Shown here piece by piece: positions 53,024 through 61,523 of a stretch of 64,000 nt of DNA. A model generated the notes under the pieces. It did no database searches. It had not been told where the DNA came from and saw nothing but the letters and a program-made list of their open reading frames with translations. The translations under genes were made by a program, and so were the position numbers. Source of the DNA: Flavobacterium tibetense (lineage in GTDB: Bacteria > Bacteroidota > Bacteroidia > Flavobacteriales > Flavobacteriaceae); assembly GCF_003293845.1 (NCBI RefSeq), contig NZ_QLST01000001.1:62001-126000 (forward strand). The letters are read 5' to 3'. The stretch's first letter is position 1, and each line of letters opens with the position of its first letter.

Positions 53024-55132
53024 ATGCCAAATTCTACCATAAAAGTTGCTTTAATTGGGAATCCTAATGTGGGAAAAACTTCTGTTTTCAATCAGTTAAC
53101 AGGTTTAAATCAGCAAGTGGGAAATTACCCAGGAATTACCGTTGAAAAAAAACAAGGATTTTGTACGCTTGACGAAAATACCAAAGCAAAAATCATCGAT
53201 TTACCTGGAACTTATAGTTTAAATGCGAGTTCTATTGATGAAAATGTGGTAATTGAATTATTACTAAATAAAAACGATTCGGATTTCCCAGATGTTGCCG
53301 TTGTTGTAACCGAAGTGGAAAATTTAAAACGAAATTTACTCCTTTTTACCCAAATCAAAGACCTTGAAATTCCAACTATTTTAGTCATCAATATGGCAGA
53401 TAGAATGGCATTAAAAGGCATTGAATTTGATATTCCAACGCTTGAAAGAGAACTGAAAACCAAAATAGCATTGGTAAGTTCCAGAAAAAAAACAGGAATT
53501 AAAGAGTTGAAAGAATTGTTATTAAATTACAACCAAATGTCAACCGAACCTTGCTTGAATGCTTCTTCCATTGACCCAGAATATTTCGATAAGTTGCGAA
53601 AAACTTTTCCTGACCAATTGCTGTACAAACTTTGGTTAGTGATTACGCAAGATGTAAATTTCTTGAATTTGGACCGAAAAGAAATTGAAAGTAATTTCAC
53701 AAAATCACATGCCGAATTGAAGCGATTGCAACAAAAAGAAACTATCAAACGTTACCAATTTATCAATGACACGCTAAAAGTTGGTCAAAAAATTGATACA
53801 TCAAAAGCAACCGATTTCAGAGCGAAATTAGATGCTGTTTTAACGCATAAAATTTTTGGTTATGTCATTTTCTTCGGAATTTTACTCTTGATTTTCCAAT
53901 TGTTATTCGACTGGAGTAGTATTCCAATGGAATTTATTGATCAATCATTTGCCAATTTGAGTTCGTATGCCAAACAAAATTTACCCGCTGGAGAATTAAC
54001 TAATTTAATTACCGAAGGCGTTATCCCTGGAATTGGTGGTATTGTGATTTTCATTCCTCAAATTGCTTTTTTATTCTTGTTTATTTCTGTTTTGGAAGAA
54101 AGCGGTTATATGAGTCGCGTGGTTTTCTTAATGGATAAAATCATGCGTCGTTTTGGTTTGTCTGGAAAAAGTGTGGTGCCATTAATTTCGGGAACAGCTT
54201 GTGCCATTCCGGCGATTATGAGTGCGCGAAATATTGAAAATTGGAAAGAACGATTGATTACGATTTTAGTCACGCCTTTCACAACATGTTCCGCCCGACT
54301 TCCCGTTTACGCTATTTTGATTGAACTTATTATTCCAAAAACTAGAGTTGTAGGAATTTTCAGTTTACAAGGATTAAGTTTAATGATTTTGTATTTGCTA
54401 GGTTTTGGAATGGCTATTTTTTCAGCTTATTTGATGAACAAAATACTGAAAATGAAACACAAATCGTATTTTGTAGTAGAAATGCCGAGTTATAAAGTGC
54501 CACTATTTCGCAATGTAGCAATTAATGTTATTGAAAAAACCAAAGCTTTTGTTTTTGGGGCTGGAAAAATCATTTTAGCATTATCTATTATTTTATGGTT
54601 TCTAGGTTCACACGGTTATGGAGATGATTTCAAAAACGCCGAAACCATAGTAACAACCCAATTTCAAGCAGAAAACACAACTATTGACGAAGAAGCTTTG
54701 GAAGATGCCATCAATGCTTACCGACTAGAAAACTCATATATTGGTGTTCTTGGAAAAACTATTGAACCCGTAATTGCACCTTTAGGTTACGATTGGAAAA
54801 TTGGGATAGCAATTATAGGTTCTTTTGCTGCAAGAGAAGTTTTCGTTGGAACTTTAGCTACCATTTATAGCGTGGGAAGTTCAGGTGAAGATGAGGAAAC
54901 CATTAAGAATAAAATGGCTTCAGAAGTTCATCCTGTTACTGGAAAAAAGATATTTAATTTCGCAACGGGTATTTCTTTACTGCTTTTTTATGCTTTTGCG
55001 ATGCAATGTATCTCGACTTTGGCTATTGTAAAAAAAGAAACCAATTCTTGGAAATGGCCTGCTTATCAATTGGTTATCATGAGCGGATTTGCTTACGTAG
55101 TTTCTTTGATAGCTTATCAATTGTTAAAATAA
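53024..55132 (+). CDS. feoB: Ferrous iron transport protein B
   Basis: A 702-residue Fe(II) transporter. The N-terminal G domain has GNPNVGKTS (residues 12-20), the switch region NYPGITVEKK and DLPGTYSL. A helical spacer with GDI-like function follows. The membrane part has two gate domains (IAFLFLFISVLEESGYMSRV and GSFAAREVFVGTLATIYS) including the CSARLPVY motif. It moves Fe2+ into the cytoplasm. Its partners here are FeoA and, further downstream, a small FeoB-associated Cys-rich protein. Confidence 0.96.
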   Translation: MPNSTIKVALIGNPNVGKTSVFNQLTGLNQQVGNYPGITVEKKQGFCTLDENTKAKIIDLPGTYSLNASSIDENVVIELLLNKNDSDFPDVAVVVTEVENLKRNLLLFTQIKDLEIPTILVINMADRMALKGIEFDIPTLERELKTKIALVSSRKKTGIKELKELLLNYNQMSTEPCLNASSIDPEYFDKLRKTFPDQLLYKLWLVITQDVNFLNLDRKEIESNFTKSHAELKRLQQKETIKRYQFINDTLKVGQKIDTSKATDFRAKLDAVLTHKIFGYVIFFGILLLIFQLLFDWSSIPMEFIDQSFANLSSYAKQNLPAGELTNLITEGVIPGIGGIVIFIPQIAFLFLFISVLEESGYMSRVVFLMDKIMRRFGLSGKSVVPLISGTACAIPAIMSARNIENWKERLITILVTPFTTCSARLPVYAILIELIIPKTRVVGIFSLQGLSLMILYLLGFGMAIFSAYLMNKILKMKHKSYFVVEMPSYKVPLFRNVAINVIEKTKAFVFGAGKIILALSIILWFLGSHGYGDDFKNAETIVTTQFQAENTTIDEEALEDAINAYRLENSYIGVLGKTIEPVIAPLGYDWKIGIAIIGSFAAREVFVGTLATIYSVGSSGEDEETIKNKMASEVHPVTGKKIFNFATGISLLLFYAFAMQCISTLAIVKKETNSWKWPAYQLVIMSGFAYVVSLIAYQLLK

Positions 55133-55161
55133 AATTTTCGTCAAAATATTTCTATTTATAA

Positions 55162-55193
55162 TTTGTCTAAATAAAAACTAATATATATTTTTG
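55162..55193 (+). promoter_or_regulatory. Promoter of the TonB receptor gene (TTTG - 20 nt - TATTTTTG)
   Basis: A good -33/-7 pair. The -33 TTTG is part of TTTGTCTAAATAAA, so a repressor bound to TCTAAAT would block the promoter. A second AATCTAAATAA lies at 55205-55215. Confidence 0.6.
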
Positions 55194-55217
55194 CTCCGTA
55201 GAATTAATCTAAATAAA

Positions 55218-57443
55218 ATGAAGCATATATTTATTAGCGCTGGTTTATTACTAAGTACTTGCGTTATTGCCCAAGACAAACAAGAATCAGAAACTACTAC
55301 TGACAGTGTTAGACAACTTAAAGAAGTAGTTATTTCAGCCAACCAAATCATTGGAAGTAAATTCGAAGCAGCAAACAAAACAGGTTCAGCATCGTACATT
55401 TCAACAGAAGATTTACAAAAATTTAATTTTACAGACATTAACCGTGTGTTACGTTCGGTAACTGGAGTAAATGTGTATGAAGAAGATGGTTTTGGTTTGC
55501 GTCCAAACATCAGTTTAAGAGGAACTAATCCTGAAAGAAGTGCGAAAATTACTTTAATGGAAGACAATGTTTTAATTGCTCCAGCTCCGTACTCTGCTCC
55601 AGCGGCTTATTATGTACCATCGGTTGCTAGAATGAGCGCTGTAGAAATCTTAAAAGGAAGTAGCCAAATTCAATACGGTCCATTTACAACGGGTGGAACT
55701 ATCAACTTTGTTTCTGCTCCAATTCCAACAAAAGTTAGCGGAAGTGTAATTGCCGATTATGGAAGTTTCAACACTAGTAGAAAACTAGCAACTGTTGGTG
55801 CCTCAAATGAAACTGTTGGTGCTGTAATCCAATATATGAATCTATCAACAGATGGTTTTAAAGAATTGCCAAACGGACAAAACACAGGTTTCAACAAGAA
55901 CGATTTCTTAGGAAAATTCATGGTGCAATCTAAAAAAGGAAGCAAGTTTTACAACTCGTTACAGTTTAAATTCCAATATGCCGACGAAGATGCTGACGAA
56001 ACTTATTTAGGTTTAACAGAAGCTGATTTCAGAGCAAATCCAAACAGAAGATACGCTGGTTCTGAAGTAGATAACATCACTACTAAAAACAACCATTTTG
56101 CCTTGACACACACTTTTAAAACAAGCGATTATTTTAGCATTACTACTACAGCTTATAGAAATGCATTCAGTAGAAATTGGTACAAACTACAAGATGTTAG
56201 AGTAGGTAGTACAAACTTAGGATTAGACGCCATTTTAGTTGATCCAATAGCTAATCAAGTAGCTTACGATTATTTAACTGGCGCAACAGATTCTCCAAAT
56301 AACGCATTACGAGTAAGGGCTAACAATAGAGCGTATATGTCGCAAGGAATTCAAACTAAATTTGATTTTCATTTCTTAACAGGTGAAGTATTTCACGATT
56401 TGGAATTAGGAATTCGTTACCACAAAGATAGTGAAGATCGCTTCCAATGGAACGACGGTTATGTTATGCAAAATGGAACTATGGTCTTAACAAGCAGTGG
56501 TGTTCCAGGAACACAAGACAACAGAATTGCCTTTGCAGAAGCTCTAGCTTTACATGCTATCTACAAATTGAAATACAACGGATTAACGGTAACTCCAGGT
56601 ATTCGTATGGAATCTATTGATTTGTATAACAAAAACTATGGAACAGCTGACCCAACAAGAACTGGAGGTAATATAGTTGAAAGAGATAATCATGCGAAAG
56701 TATGGTTGCCAGGAGTTGGCGCTAATTATAAGATTAACAACTATTTATCATTCTATGGTGGCGTTCACAAAGGATTTGCACCGCCAACAAACACACCAGG
56801 AACAGATACCGAAAGAAGCATCAACTATGAATTAGGAACTCGTTTCGCATATGGAAAACTTTCAGGTGAAGTAGTTGGGTATTTCAACAACTATTCAAAT
56901 TTGCTAGGAAGTGATTTAGCAGCAAGTGGTGGTTCAGGAACATTAGATCAGTTCAATGCTGGTGAAGCTCATGTAAAAGGAATTGAATTGCAATTGAACT
57001 ACCAAGTATTAAATGAAGGTGGAAAATTCAGATTACCAATTTCTTTTGGTTACACATTAACTGATACAGAATTCAGAAACGATTTCGGTAGCACTGGTGG
57101 TTGGGGAACAATTTCAAAAGGAGATGAAATTCCTTATATTTCTAAACACCAATTCAACGGTTCAGTTACTTTAGAGCACAATAAATTTGAAGTAAATGCA
57201 GCCGTAAGATTCAACGGAGAATTTAGAACAGAAGCTGGAAGAGGAAATATTCCAAATGAATTTGCTGTTCCAAACAATACTATTGTTGATTTAAATGCCA
57301 AATACAAATACAACAAATATTTAAGCTTAACTGGTGGAGTAAACAACTTATTTGATACTACGTATTTAGTATCTAGAGTTCCATCAGGTTTACGTCCAGG
57401 AATGCCATTTAGTGCTTCTGTTGGAATTATGGCACAGTTTTAA
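55218..57443 (+). CDS. TonB-dependent outer-membrane receptor (FecA-like)
   Basis: A 741-residue TonB-dependent transporter. The signal peptide ends STCVIAQ. A plug domain follows, with VVISANQIIGSK and LRSVTGVNVYEEDGFGLRPNISLRGTNPERSAKITLMED. A 22-strand barrel ends in a terminal phenylalanine (SASVGIMAQF). It has no N-terminal carboxypeptidase-D-like domain. It most resembles FecA-type ferric siderophore or citrate receptors; the ligand is not proven. It lies directly after feoAB, with its own promoter. The ATG is chosen because a TTG 27 bases upstream is within the -7 box. Confidence 0.92.
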   Translation: MKHIFISAGLLLSTCVIAQDKQESETTTDSVRQLKEVVISANQIIGSKFEAANKTGSASYISTEDLQKFNFTDINRVLRSVTGVNVYEEDGFGLRPNISLRGTNPERSAKITLMEDNVLIAPAPYSAPAAYYVPSVARMSAVEILKGSSQIQYGPFTTGGTINFVSAPIPTKVSGSVIADYGSFNTSRKLATVGASNETVGAVIQYMNLSTDGFKELPNGQNTGFNKNDFLGKFMVQSKKGSKFYNSLQFKFQYADEDADETYLGLTEADFRANPNRRYAGSEVDNITTKNNHFALTHTFKTSDYFSITTTAYRNAFSRNWYKLQDVRVGSTNLGLDAILVDPIANQVAYDYLTGATDSPNNALRVRANNRAYMSQGIQTKFDFHFLTGEVFHDLELGIRYHKDSEDRFQWNDGYVMQNGTMVLTSSGVPGTQDNRIAFAEALALHAIYKLKYNGLTVTPGIRMESIDLYNKNYGTADPTRTGGNIVERDNHAKVWLPGVGANYKINNYLSFYGGVHKGFAPPTNTPGTDTERSINYELGTRFAYGKLSGEVVGYFNNYSNLLGSDLAASGGSGTLDQFNAGEAHVKGIELQLNYQVLNEGGKFRLPISFGYTLTDTEFRNDFGSTGGWGTISKGDEIPYISKHQFNGSVTLEHNKFEVNAAVRFNGEFRTEAGRGNIPNEFAVPNNTIVDLNAKYKYNKYLSLTGGVNNLFDTTYLVSRVPSGLRPGMPFSASVGIMAQF

Positions 57444-57467
57444 TCGTCATGTGTTAGTTTAAAGTTA

Positions 57468-57495
57468 AAAAAGCAACCCAGTGTGGTTGCTTTTT
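57468..57495 (+). terminator. Terminator of the TonB receptor gene
   Basis: Stem AAAAAGCAACC / GGTTGCTTTTT with a 6-base loop and T-rich tail. Confidence 0.9.
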
Positions 57496-57496
57496 G

Positions 57497-57504
57497 TATT
57501 TTTG
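57497..57504 (+). promoter_or_regulatory. -7 box TATTTTTG of the FeoB-associated gene
   Basis: A TAnnTTTG match ending only 4 bases before the ATG, so leaderless expression is possible. It directly follows the terminator of the TonB receptor gene. Confidence 0.4.
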
Positions 57505-57508
57505 AAGT

Positions 57509-57634
57509 ATGAATTTCCAACAAATTTTAGCTTACATCATTGTATTCCTTGCCGTAGCGTTTTTGGTAAACAAATTTTTCATTCCAAAGAAAAAAAAGAA
57601 AAACGGTTGTGATACGGATTGTGGTTGTCATTAG
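57509..57634 (+). CDS. FeoB-associated Cys-rich membrane protein
   Basis: A 41-residue protein. One membrane helix (residues 5-24, QILAYIIVFLAVAFLVNKFF) is followed by a basic patch (PKKKKKNG) and a C-terminal cysteine cluster CDTDCGCH. This is the exact layout of the FeoB-associated Cys-rich membrane protein family, small proteins encoded near feoB that may aid iron handling at the cytoplasmic side. It sits after the TonB receptor and its last 4 bases overlap the convergent ZIP gene. It is short, but helix plus CxxxCxC makes it convincing. Confidence 0.85.
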   Translation: MNFQQILAYIIVFLAVAFLVNKFFIPKKKKKNGCDTDCGCH

Positions 57635-58449
57635 CCCAAAGCCACATCCAAACTCATCATCACAATAAATCCACCAATGAATCCTAACGTGGCAATATCC
57701 GTGTTTTTATCTTGTTGGGTTTCTGGAATTACTTCTTCCACTACTACAAATATCATCGCGCCAGCGGCAAAAGCCAAAGCATAAGGCAATAAAGGCGTAA
57801 AGAAAGTTACAGCAACAGCGCCAATTACACCAGCAATCGGTTCCACAATAGCAGAGGATTGTCCATACATAAAGCTTTTCCAACGACTCATTCCCATTCT
57901 ACGTAACGGCATGGAAACCGCTATTCCTTCAGGAAAATTTTGAATCCCAATTCCAATGGCTAACGTAACCGCACCAGCAATCGAAGCTTCAGGAATTCCA
58001 GCCGCAACTCCACCAAACAAAACGCCAACCGCTAAACCTTCAGGAATGTTGTGCAAGGTTATCGCTAACACCAACAAAGTAGTTTTTTGCCATGGCGATT
58101 TAATTCCTTCCGATTCTTTAAAATTAATATGTAAATGGGGTAACGTTTTATCTAATCCAAAAAGAAAAAGAGCACCTAATAAAAACCCAACAGCCGCAGG
58201 AAAAACTTTTACAAAACCTTCACCTTCGCTCATTTCTATAGCTGGCGCTAGTAAACTCCAATAACTCGCAGCTACCATTACACCACCTGTAAAACCTAGC
58301 ATGCCATCTAAAACCATACGATTCATGGTCTTAAAAAAGAAAACAAACGAAGCACCAAATGCCGTTAATAACCAAGTAAAAGTAGTAGCCAATAAAGCAG
58401 CCAAAATAGGATCAATGCTTTCAAAAAAACTAATTATAGATTCAAACAT
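57631..58449 (-). CDS. ZIP family metal transporter
   Basis: A 272-residue polytopic membrane protein with about eight helices. Both metal-binding helix motifs of ZIP proteins are visible: HNIPEGLAVGVLFGG and GIGIQNFPEGIAVSMPLRR. VEPIAGVIGA and FVVVEEVIPETQ follow. It imports divalent metal such as Zn, Fe or Mn. It follows the DtxR-type regulator gene by 2 bases on the same strand, so it is probably controlled by it. Its end overlaps the FeoB-associated gene by 4 bases. Confidence 0.93.
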   Translation of the reverse strand: MFESIISFFESIDPILAALLATTFTWLLTAFGASFVFFFKTMNRMVLDGMLGFTGGVMVAASYWSLLAPAIEMSEGEGFVKVFPAAVGFLLGALFLFGLDKTLPHLHINFKESEGIKSPWQKTTLLVLAITLHNIPEGLAVGVLFGGVAAGIPEASIAGAVTLAIGIGIQNFPEGIAVSMPLRRMGMSRWKSFMYGQSSAIVEPIAGVIGAVAVTFFTPLLPYALAFAAGAMIFVVVEEVIPETQQDKNTDIATLGFIGGFIVMMSLDVALG

Positions 58450-58451
58450 AA

Positions 58452-59099
58452 TTATCGAATGTATAGATTTGTAGCTATTTTATTGGAAATAGTAAGCTTT
58501 TTTCCATTGATTTCCACTAGTAATGTTTCATCAAACGGCTCTTTTTCTAGAATTTTTATTGTAGAACCTAATGCAATTTGCTGTTTATCTAAATATTGTA
58601 AAAACTCCGTAGAAGAATCTTTCACTCCAACACAAGTATACATTTGGTTCAAATTGGCTTCCGAGAGTAATTCTTTTTCCACTTTATTAATGATGCCTTT
58701 CGCATTTGGAATAGGATCACCATGTGGATCAAATGCCGGAAATCCTAAAAACGCATCCAATTTATCAATCAAAGGTTCCGATTGAATATGTTCTAATTCT
58801 TCGGCAATTTCATGCACTTCATCCCAAGAAAATTGTAATTTTTCTACCAAAAAAACTTCCCACAAACGATGCTTTCTCACAATCATTTTGGCTTTATGCA
58901 AACCTTCATCAGTCAATGTAACACCTTGATACTTTTGGTAACTGACCAAATTTTTATCAGCTAATTTCTTCAACATATCAGTAACCGATGAAGCTTTGGT
59001 ATCTAACATTCCCGCAATGGCATTGGTACTAACTCCTTTTGGCGCTACTAATGATACGTGATAAATTACTTTTAAATAATTTTCCTCTGAAATGGTCAT
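58452..59099 (-). CDS. DtxR/MntR-family metal-dependent transcriptional regulator
   Basis: A 215-residue iron- or manganese-responsive repressor. The N-terminal winged helix has SSVTDMLKKLADKNLV and YQKYQGVTLTDEG. The dimerisation and metal domain has KHRLWEVFL (H77), HEIAEELEHIQSE (E100, E103, H104) and FDPHGDPIP. A C-terminal FeoA/SH3-like domain follows. The three-domain form resembles DtxR/IdeR more than the shorter MntR. It is the first gene of a two-gene operon with the ZIP transporter and is divergent from a TonB receptor, a classic place for a metal regulator. The metal cannot be read from sequence. Confidence 0.93.
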   Translation of the reverse strand: MTISEENYLKVIYHVSLVAPKGVSTNAIAGMLDTKASSVTDMLKKLADKNLVSYQKYQGVTLTDEGLHKAKMIVRKHRLWEVFLVEKLQFSWDEVHEIAEELEHIQSEPLIDKLDAFLGFPAFDPHGDPIPNAKGIINKVEKELLSEANLNQMYTCVGVKDSSTEFLQYLDKQQIALGSTIKILEKEPFDETLLVEINGKKLTISNKIATNLYIR

Positions 59100-59115
59100 T
59101 GTGTTAAATTTTTAC

Positions 59116-59148
59116 CAAAGATAGCAAAATAAATTACGAACTTACAAA
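59116..59148 (-). promoter_or_regulatory. Promoter of the DtxR-ZIP operon (TTTG - 21 nt - TATCTTTG)
   Basis: Both elements present on the minus strand; the -7 box ends 16 bases before the regulator ATG. Confidence 0.6.
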
Positions 59149-59157
59149 AATTATTTT

Positions 59158-59172
59158 TAGTTTTGTCTAAAT
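59158..59172 (+). promoter_or_regulatory. -7 box TAGTTTTG of the second TonB receptor, overlapped by TTTGTCTAAAT
   Basis: TAGTTTTG is followed at once by TCTAAAT. Read together, TTTAG and CTAAA form an inverted repeat with 6 bases between, a shape expected of a dimeric regulator site at the transcription start. Confidence 0.45.
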
Positions 59173-59183
59173 TTATTTTTACA

Positions 59184-61481
59184 ATGAATAAAAAAATTGC
59201 TTTGGCACTGTTTTTCTTGTTCCAATTTTCATTCGGACAAGAAAAAGCCACGTTATCTGGACATGTGTTAAGTAAAAACGAAGGCATTCCATTTGCGAAT
59301 GTTTTCATTAAAAATACCACCATTGGAACTTCATCTGATGAAAACGGTAAATACAAAATCGAACTCGAACCCGGAACGTATCAAGTTCAAGTCAATGTCA
59401 TTGGATTTAAACCAACAGAAAAAACCATCACCGTGGTTCCTAATCAAAAATTGCATGTCGATTTTAATTTGGAAGAAAGTATTTTGGGTTTAAATCAGGT
59501 AGTGGTTTCAGCAACTCGTGGCATGCAAAAAAGAACCGAAGCTCCAATGATTGTTACAGTTACCAATAGCGAAACTTTACAAAAAGTGCAAGCCATCAGC
59601 TTATCAGAAGGTTTGAACTTTCAACCTGGATTGCGCATGGAAACCAACTGCCAGAACTGCGGTTTCACCCAAGTACGAATGAACGGTTTAGATGGTGCTT
59701 ATTCGCAAATTTTATTGGATAGTCGCCCTATATTTTCTGCTTTGAATGGCGTTTATGGTTTGGACCAAATTCCAGCCAATATGATTGAGCGTGTTGAAGT
59801 GGTTCGTGGTGGTGGTTCGTCTTTATACGGTTCAAATGCGATTGCTGGAACAATCAATATTATTACCAAAGAACCTATCAAAAGTTCGTTCGAAATCAAC
59901 AACTATCTTGGTCTAATCGATGGAAAAACACCTGATAAAGCCACAACTGTTAATGGAACCGTAGTAAGTGACGATTTGAACTCGGGATTGCAATTTTTTG
60001 GAATGCAACGTAACCGAAAGGCTTTTGATGCCAATGGCGACAATTTTACCGAAATAACCGCAATGGAAAACCAAACTTTTGGTTTAAAATCATTTTACAA
60101 ACCTAGTATCAATACCAAAATTACTGCCGATTTCCATTCGATTTCTGAATTCAGACGTGGTGGCGAAAACAACTTTAATCTGCAACCTTTTGAAGCGTAT
60201 ATCACCGAACAAATTGCATCGAAAACTATTGGCGCTGGCTTAACTTTTGAAAGTTATACCAATGACAAAAACAAATATTCCGTTTATGCCAATGCCCAAC
60301 AATCCAAAAACGATAATTTCTACGGTGGAAGAGCGGATGACGATTTTGGAAACATCGATTTAGAAGAAAGTTTGAAAGGTTTTGGTAATACCGAAGTAAA
60401 AACCTTCATCGCTGGAGCGCAATGGAACAACAAACAAGAAAAATTTCTGAACGGATCGGGTTCGTTGACTTTAGGTTCTGAATTCAAATCAGAAGCAATG
60501 GTGGATGAAAAACCAGGTTTCAACGCATTTGTGAATCAAACCTTGAATATTTTAGGAATTTACGCCCAACAAGAATGGCAAGTGAATCAAAAGTTGAAAG
60601 TCTTGGGCGGATTACGTGCCGATTTTCACAATGCTGCCGAAGAAACCGTAATGATAAATCCGAGAGCAACTGTTTTGTATAACATCAAAGAAAATTTACA
60701 ATGGCGAAGCAGTTATGCCAAAGGTTTTCGAGCGCCACAAGTGTTTTCAGAAGATATTCACGCCAGAATTGCCGCTGGAGAAGTAGCGTTAGTAGTTTTA
60801 GCAGATAATTTACAATCCGAAACTTCGCATTCCTTTTTGACGTCTTTTGATTATTCTAAAGCTAATTTGACTTCAGAAATGGGAGTTACTTTTGAATTGT
60901 TTTACACGCGATTGCAAAATCCGTTCGTATTGGAACAAATTGAAGAAACGCTTTGGGAAAAAAGAAACGGAAAAGGCGCGAATGTTTTTGGAGTAAATTT
61001 GGAAGGAAAATATGCAATTGGCGAAAAATGGCAAATACAATCAGGAGCTACAATTCAAAAAGCGGTTTATGATGAAGCCATTCAATGGAGCGAAAATGTG
61101 GCCAATTCCAATCGCAATTTCTTTCGTTCGCCTAACCTTTACGGAAATTTCATAGCGACTTACGCACCAAAAAAACACTTCCAAAATAATCTTTCGTTCA
61201 TTTATACAGGAAGCATGTTTACACCACATTATGCAGGATTTATTGCCAATGACAAGTTAGAAAAAACAAGAAGTTTCTACGAAATCAATTGGAAATCAGC
61301 TTATGTTTTTTCTATTTCCAATGCTTTACAATTAGAAGTTTCTGGAGGAATTCAAAATATATTGAACAGTTATCAACGCGATTTCGATTTAGGAATCAAT
61401 CGAGATGCTAGTTATATTTACGGTCCGTCACGACCACGAACCATTTTCATTGGCTTAAAATTAGGAACTGATTTGCTGTAA
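59184..61481 (+). CDS. TonB-dependent receptor with N-terminal carboxypeptidase-D-like domain
   Basis: A 765-residue transporter. The signal peptide ends FQFSFGQ. The CarboxypepD_reg-like domain spans about residues 20-105 (LSGHVLSKNEGIPFANVFI). The plug has VVVSATRGMQKRTEAPMIV and then METNCQNCGFTQVRMNGLDG, then RVEVVRGGGSSLYGSNAIAGTINIIT. The barrel follows. It belongs to the CirA/BtuB-like group; the METNCQNC segment, with methionine and two cysteines, might bind a metal or haem, but this is not established. It is divergent from the DtxR-type regulator. The ATG is chosen over a TTG 21 bases upstream inside the -7 box. Confidence 0.92.
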   Translation: MNKKIALALFFLFQFSFGQEKATLSGHVLSKNEGIPFANVFIKNTTIGTSSDENGKYKIELEPGTYQVQVNVIGFKPTEKTITVVPNQKLHVDFNLEESILGLNQVVVSATRGMQKRTEAPMIVTVTNSETLQKVQAISLSEGLNFQPGLRMETNCQNCGFTQVRMNGLDGAYSQILLDSRPIFSALNGVYGLDQIPANMIERVEVVRGGGSSLYGSNAIAGTINIITKEPIKSSFEINNYLGLIDGKTPDKATTVNGTVVSDDLNSGLQFFGMQRNRKAFDANGDNFTEITAMENQTFGLKSFYKPSINTKITADFHSISEFRRGGENNFNLQPFEAYITEQIASKTIGAGLTFESYTNDKNKYSVYANAQQSKNDNFYGGRADDDFGNIDLEESLKGFGNTEVKTFIAGAQWNNKQEKFLNGSGSLTLGSEFKSEAMVDEKPGFNAFVNQTLNILGIYAQQEWQVNQKLKVLGGLRADFHNAAEETVMINPRATVLYNIKENLQWRSSYAKGFRAPQVFSEDIHARIAAGEVALVVLADNLQSETSHSFLTSFDYSKANLTSEMGVTFELFYTRLQNPFVLEQIEETLWEKRNGKGANVFGVNLEGKYAIGEKWQIQSGATIQKAVYDEAIQWSENVANSNRNFFRSPNLYGNFIATYAPKKHFQNNLSFIYTGSMFTPHYAGFIANDKLEKTRSFYEINWKSAYVFSISNALQLEVSGGIQNILNSYQRDFDLGINRDASYIYGPSRPRTIFIGLKLGTDLL

Positions 61482-61523
61482 AAAAGAAAAGCTTTTTGTT
61501 TCTTTGTGACTCATCGAAACACT

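Noticed and set aside
57631..59172. Manganese-specific MntR system
   Set aside because: The three-domain form with C-terminal FeoA-like domain and the iron-type neighbours fit a DtxR/IdeR-type iron regulator at least as well; the metal was left open.
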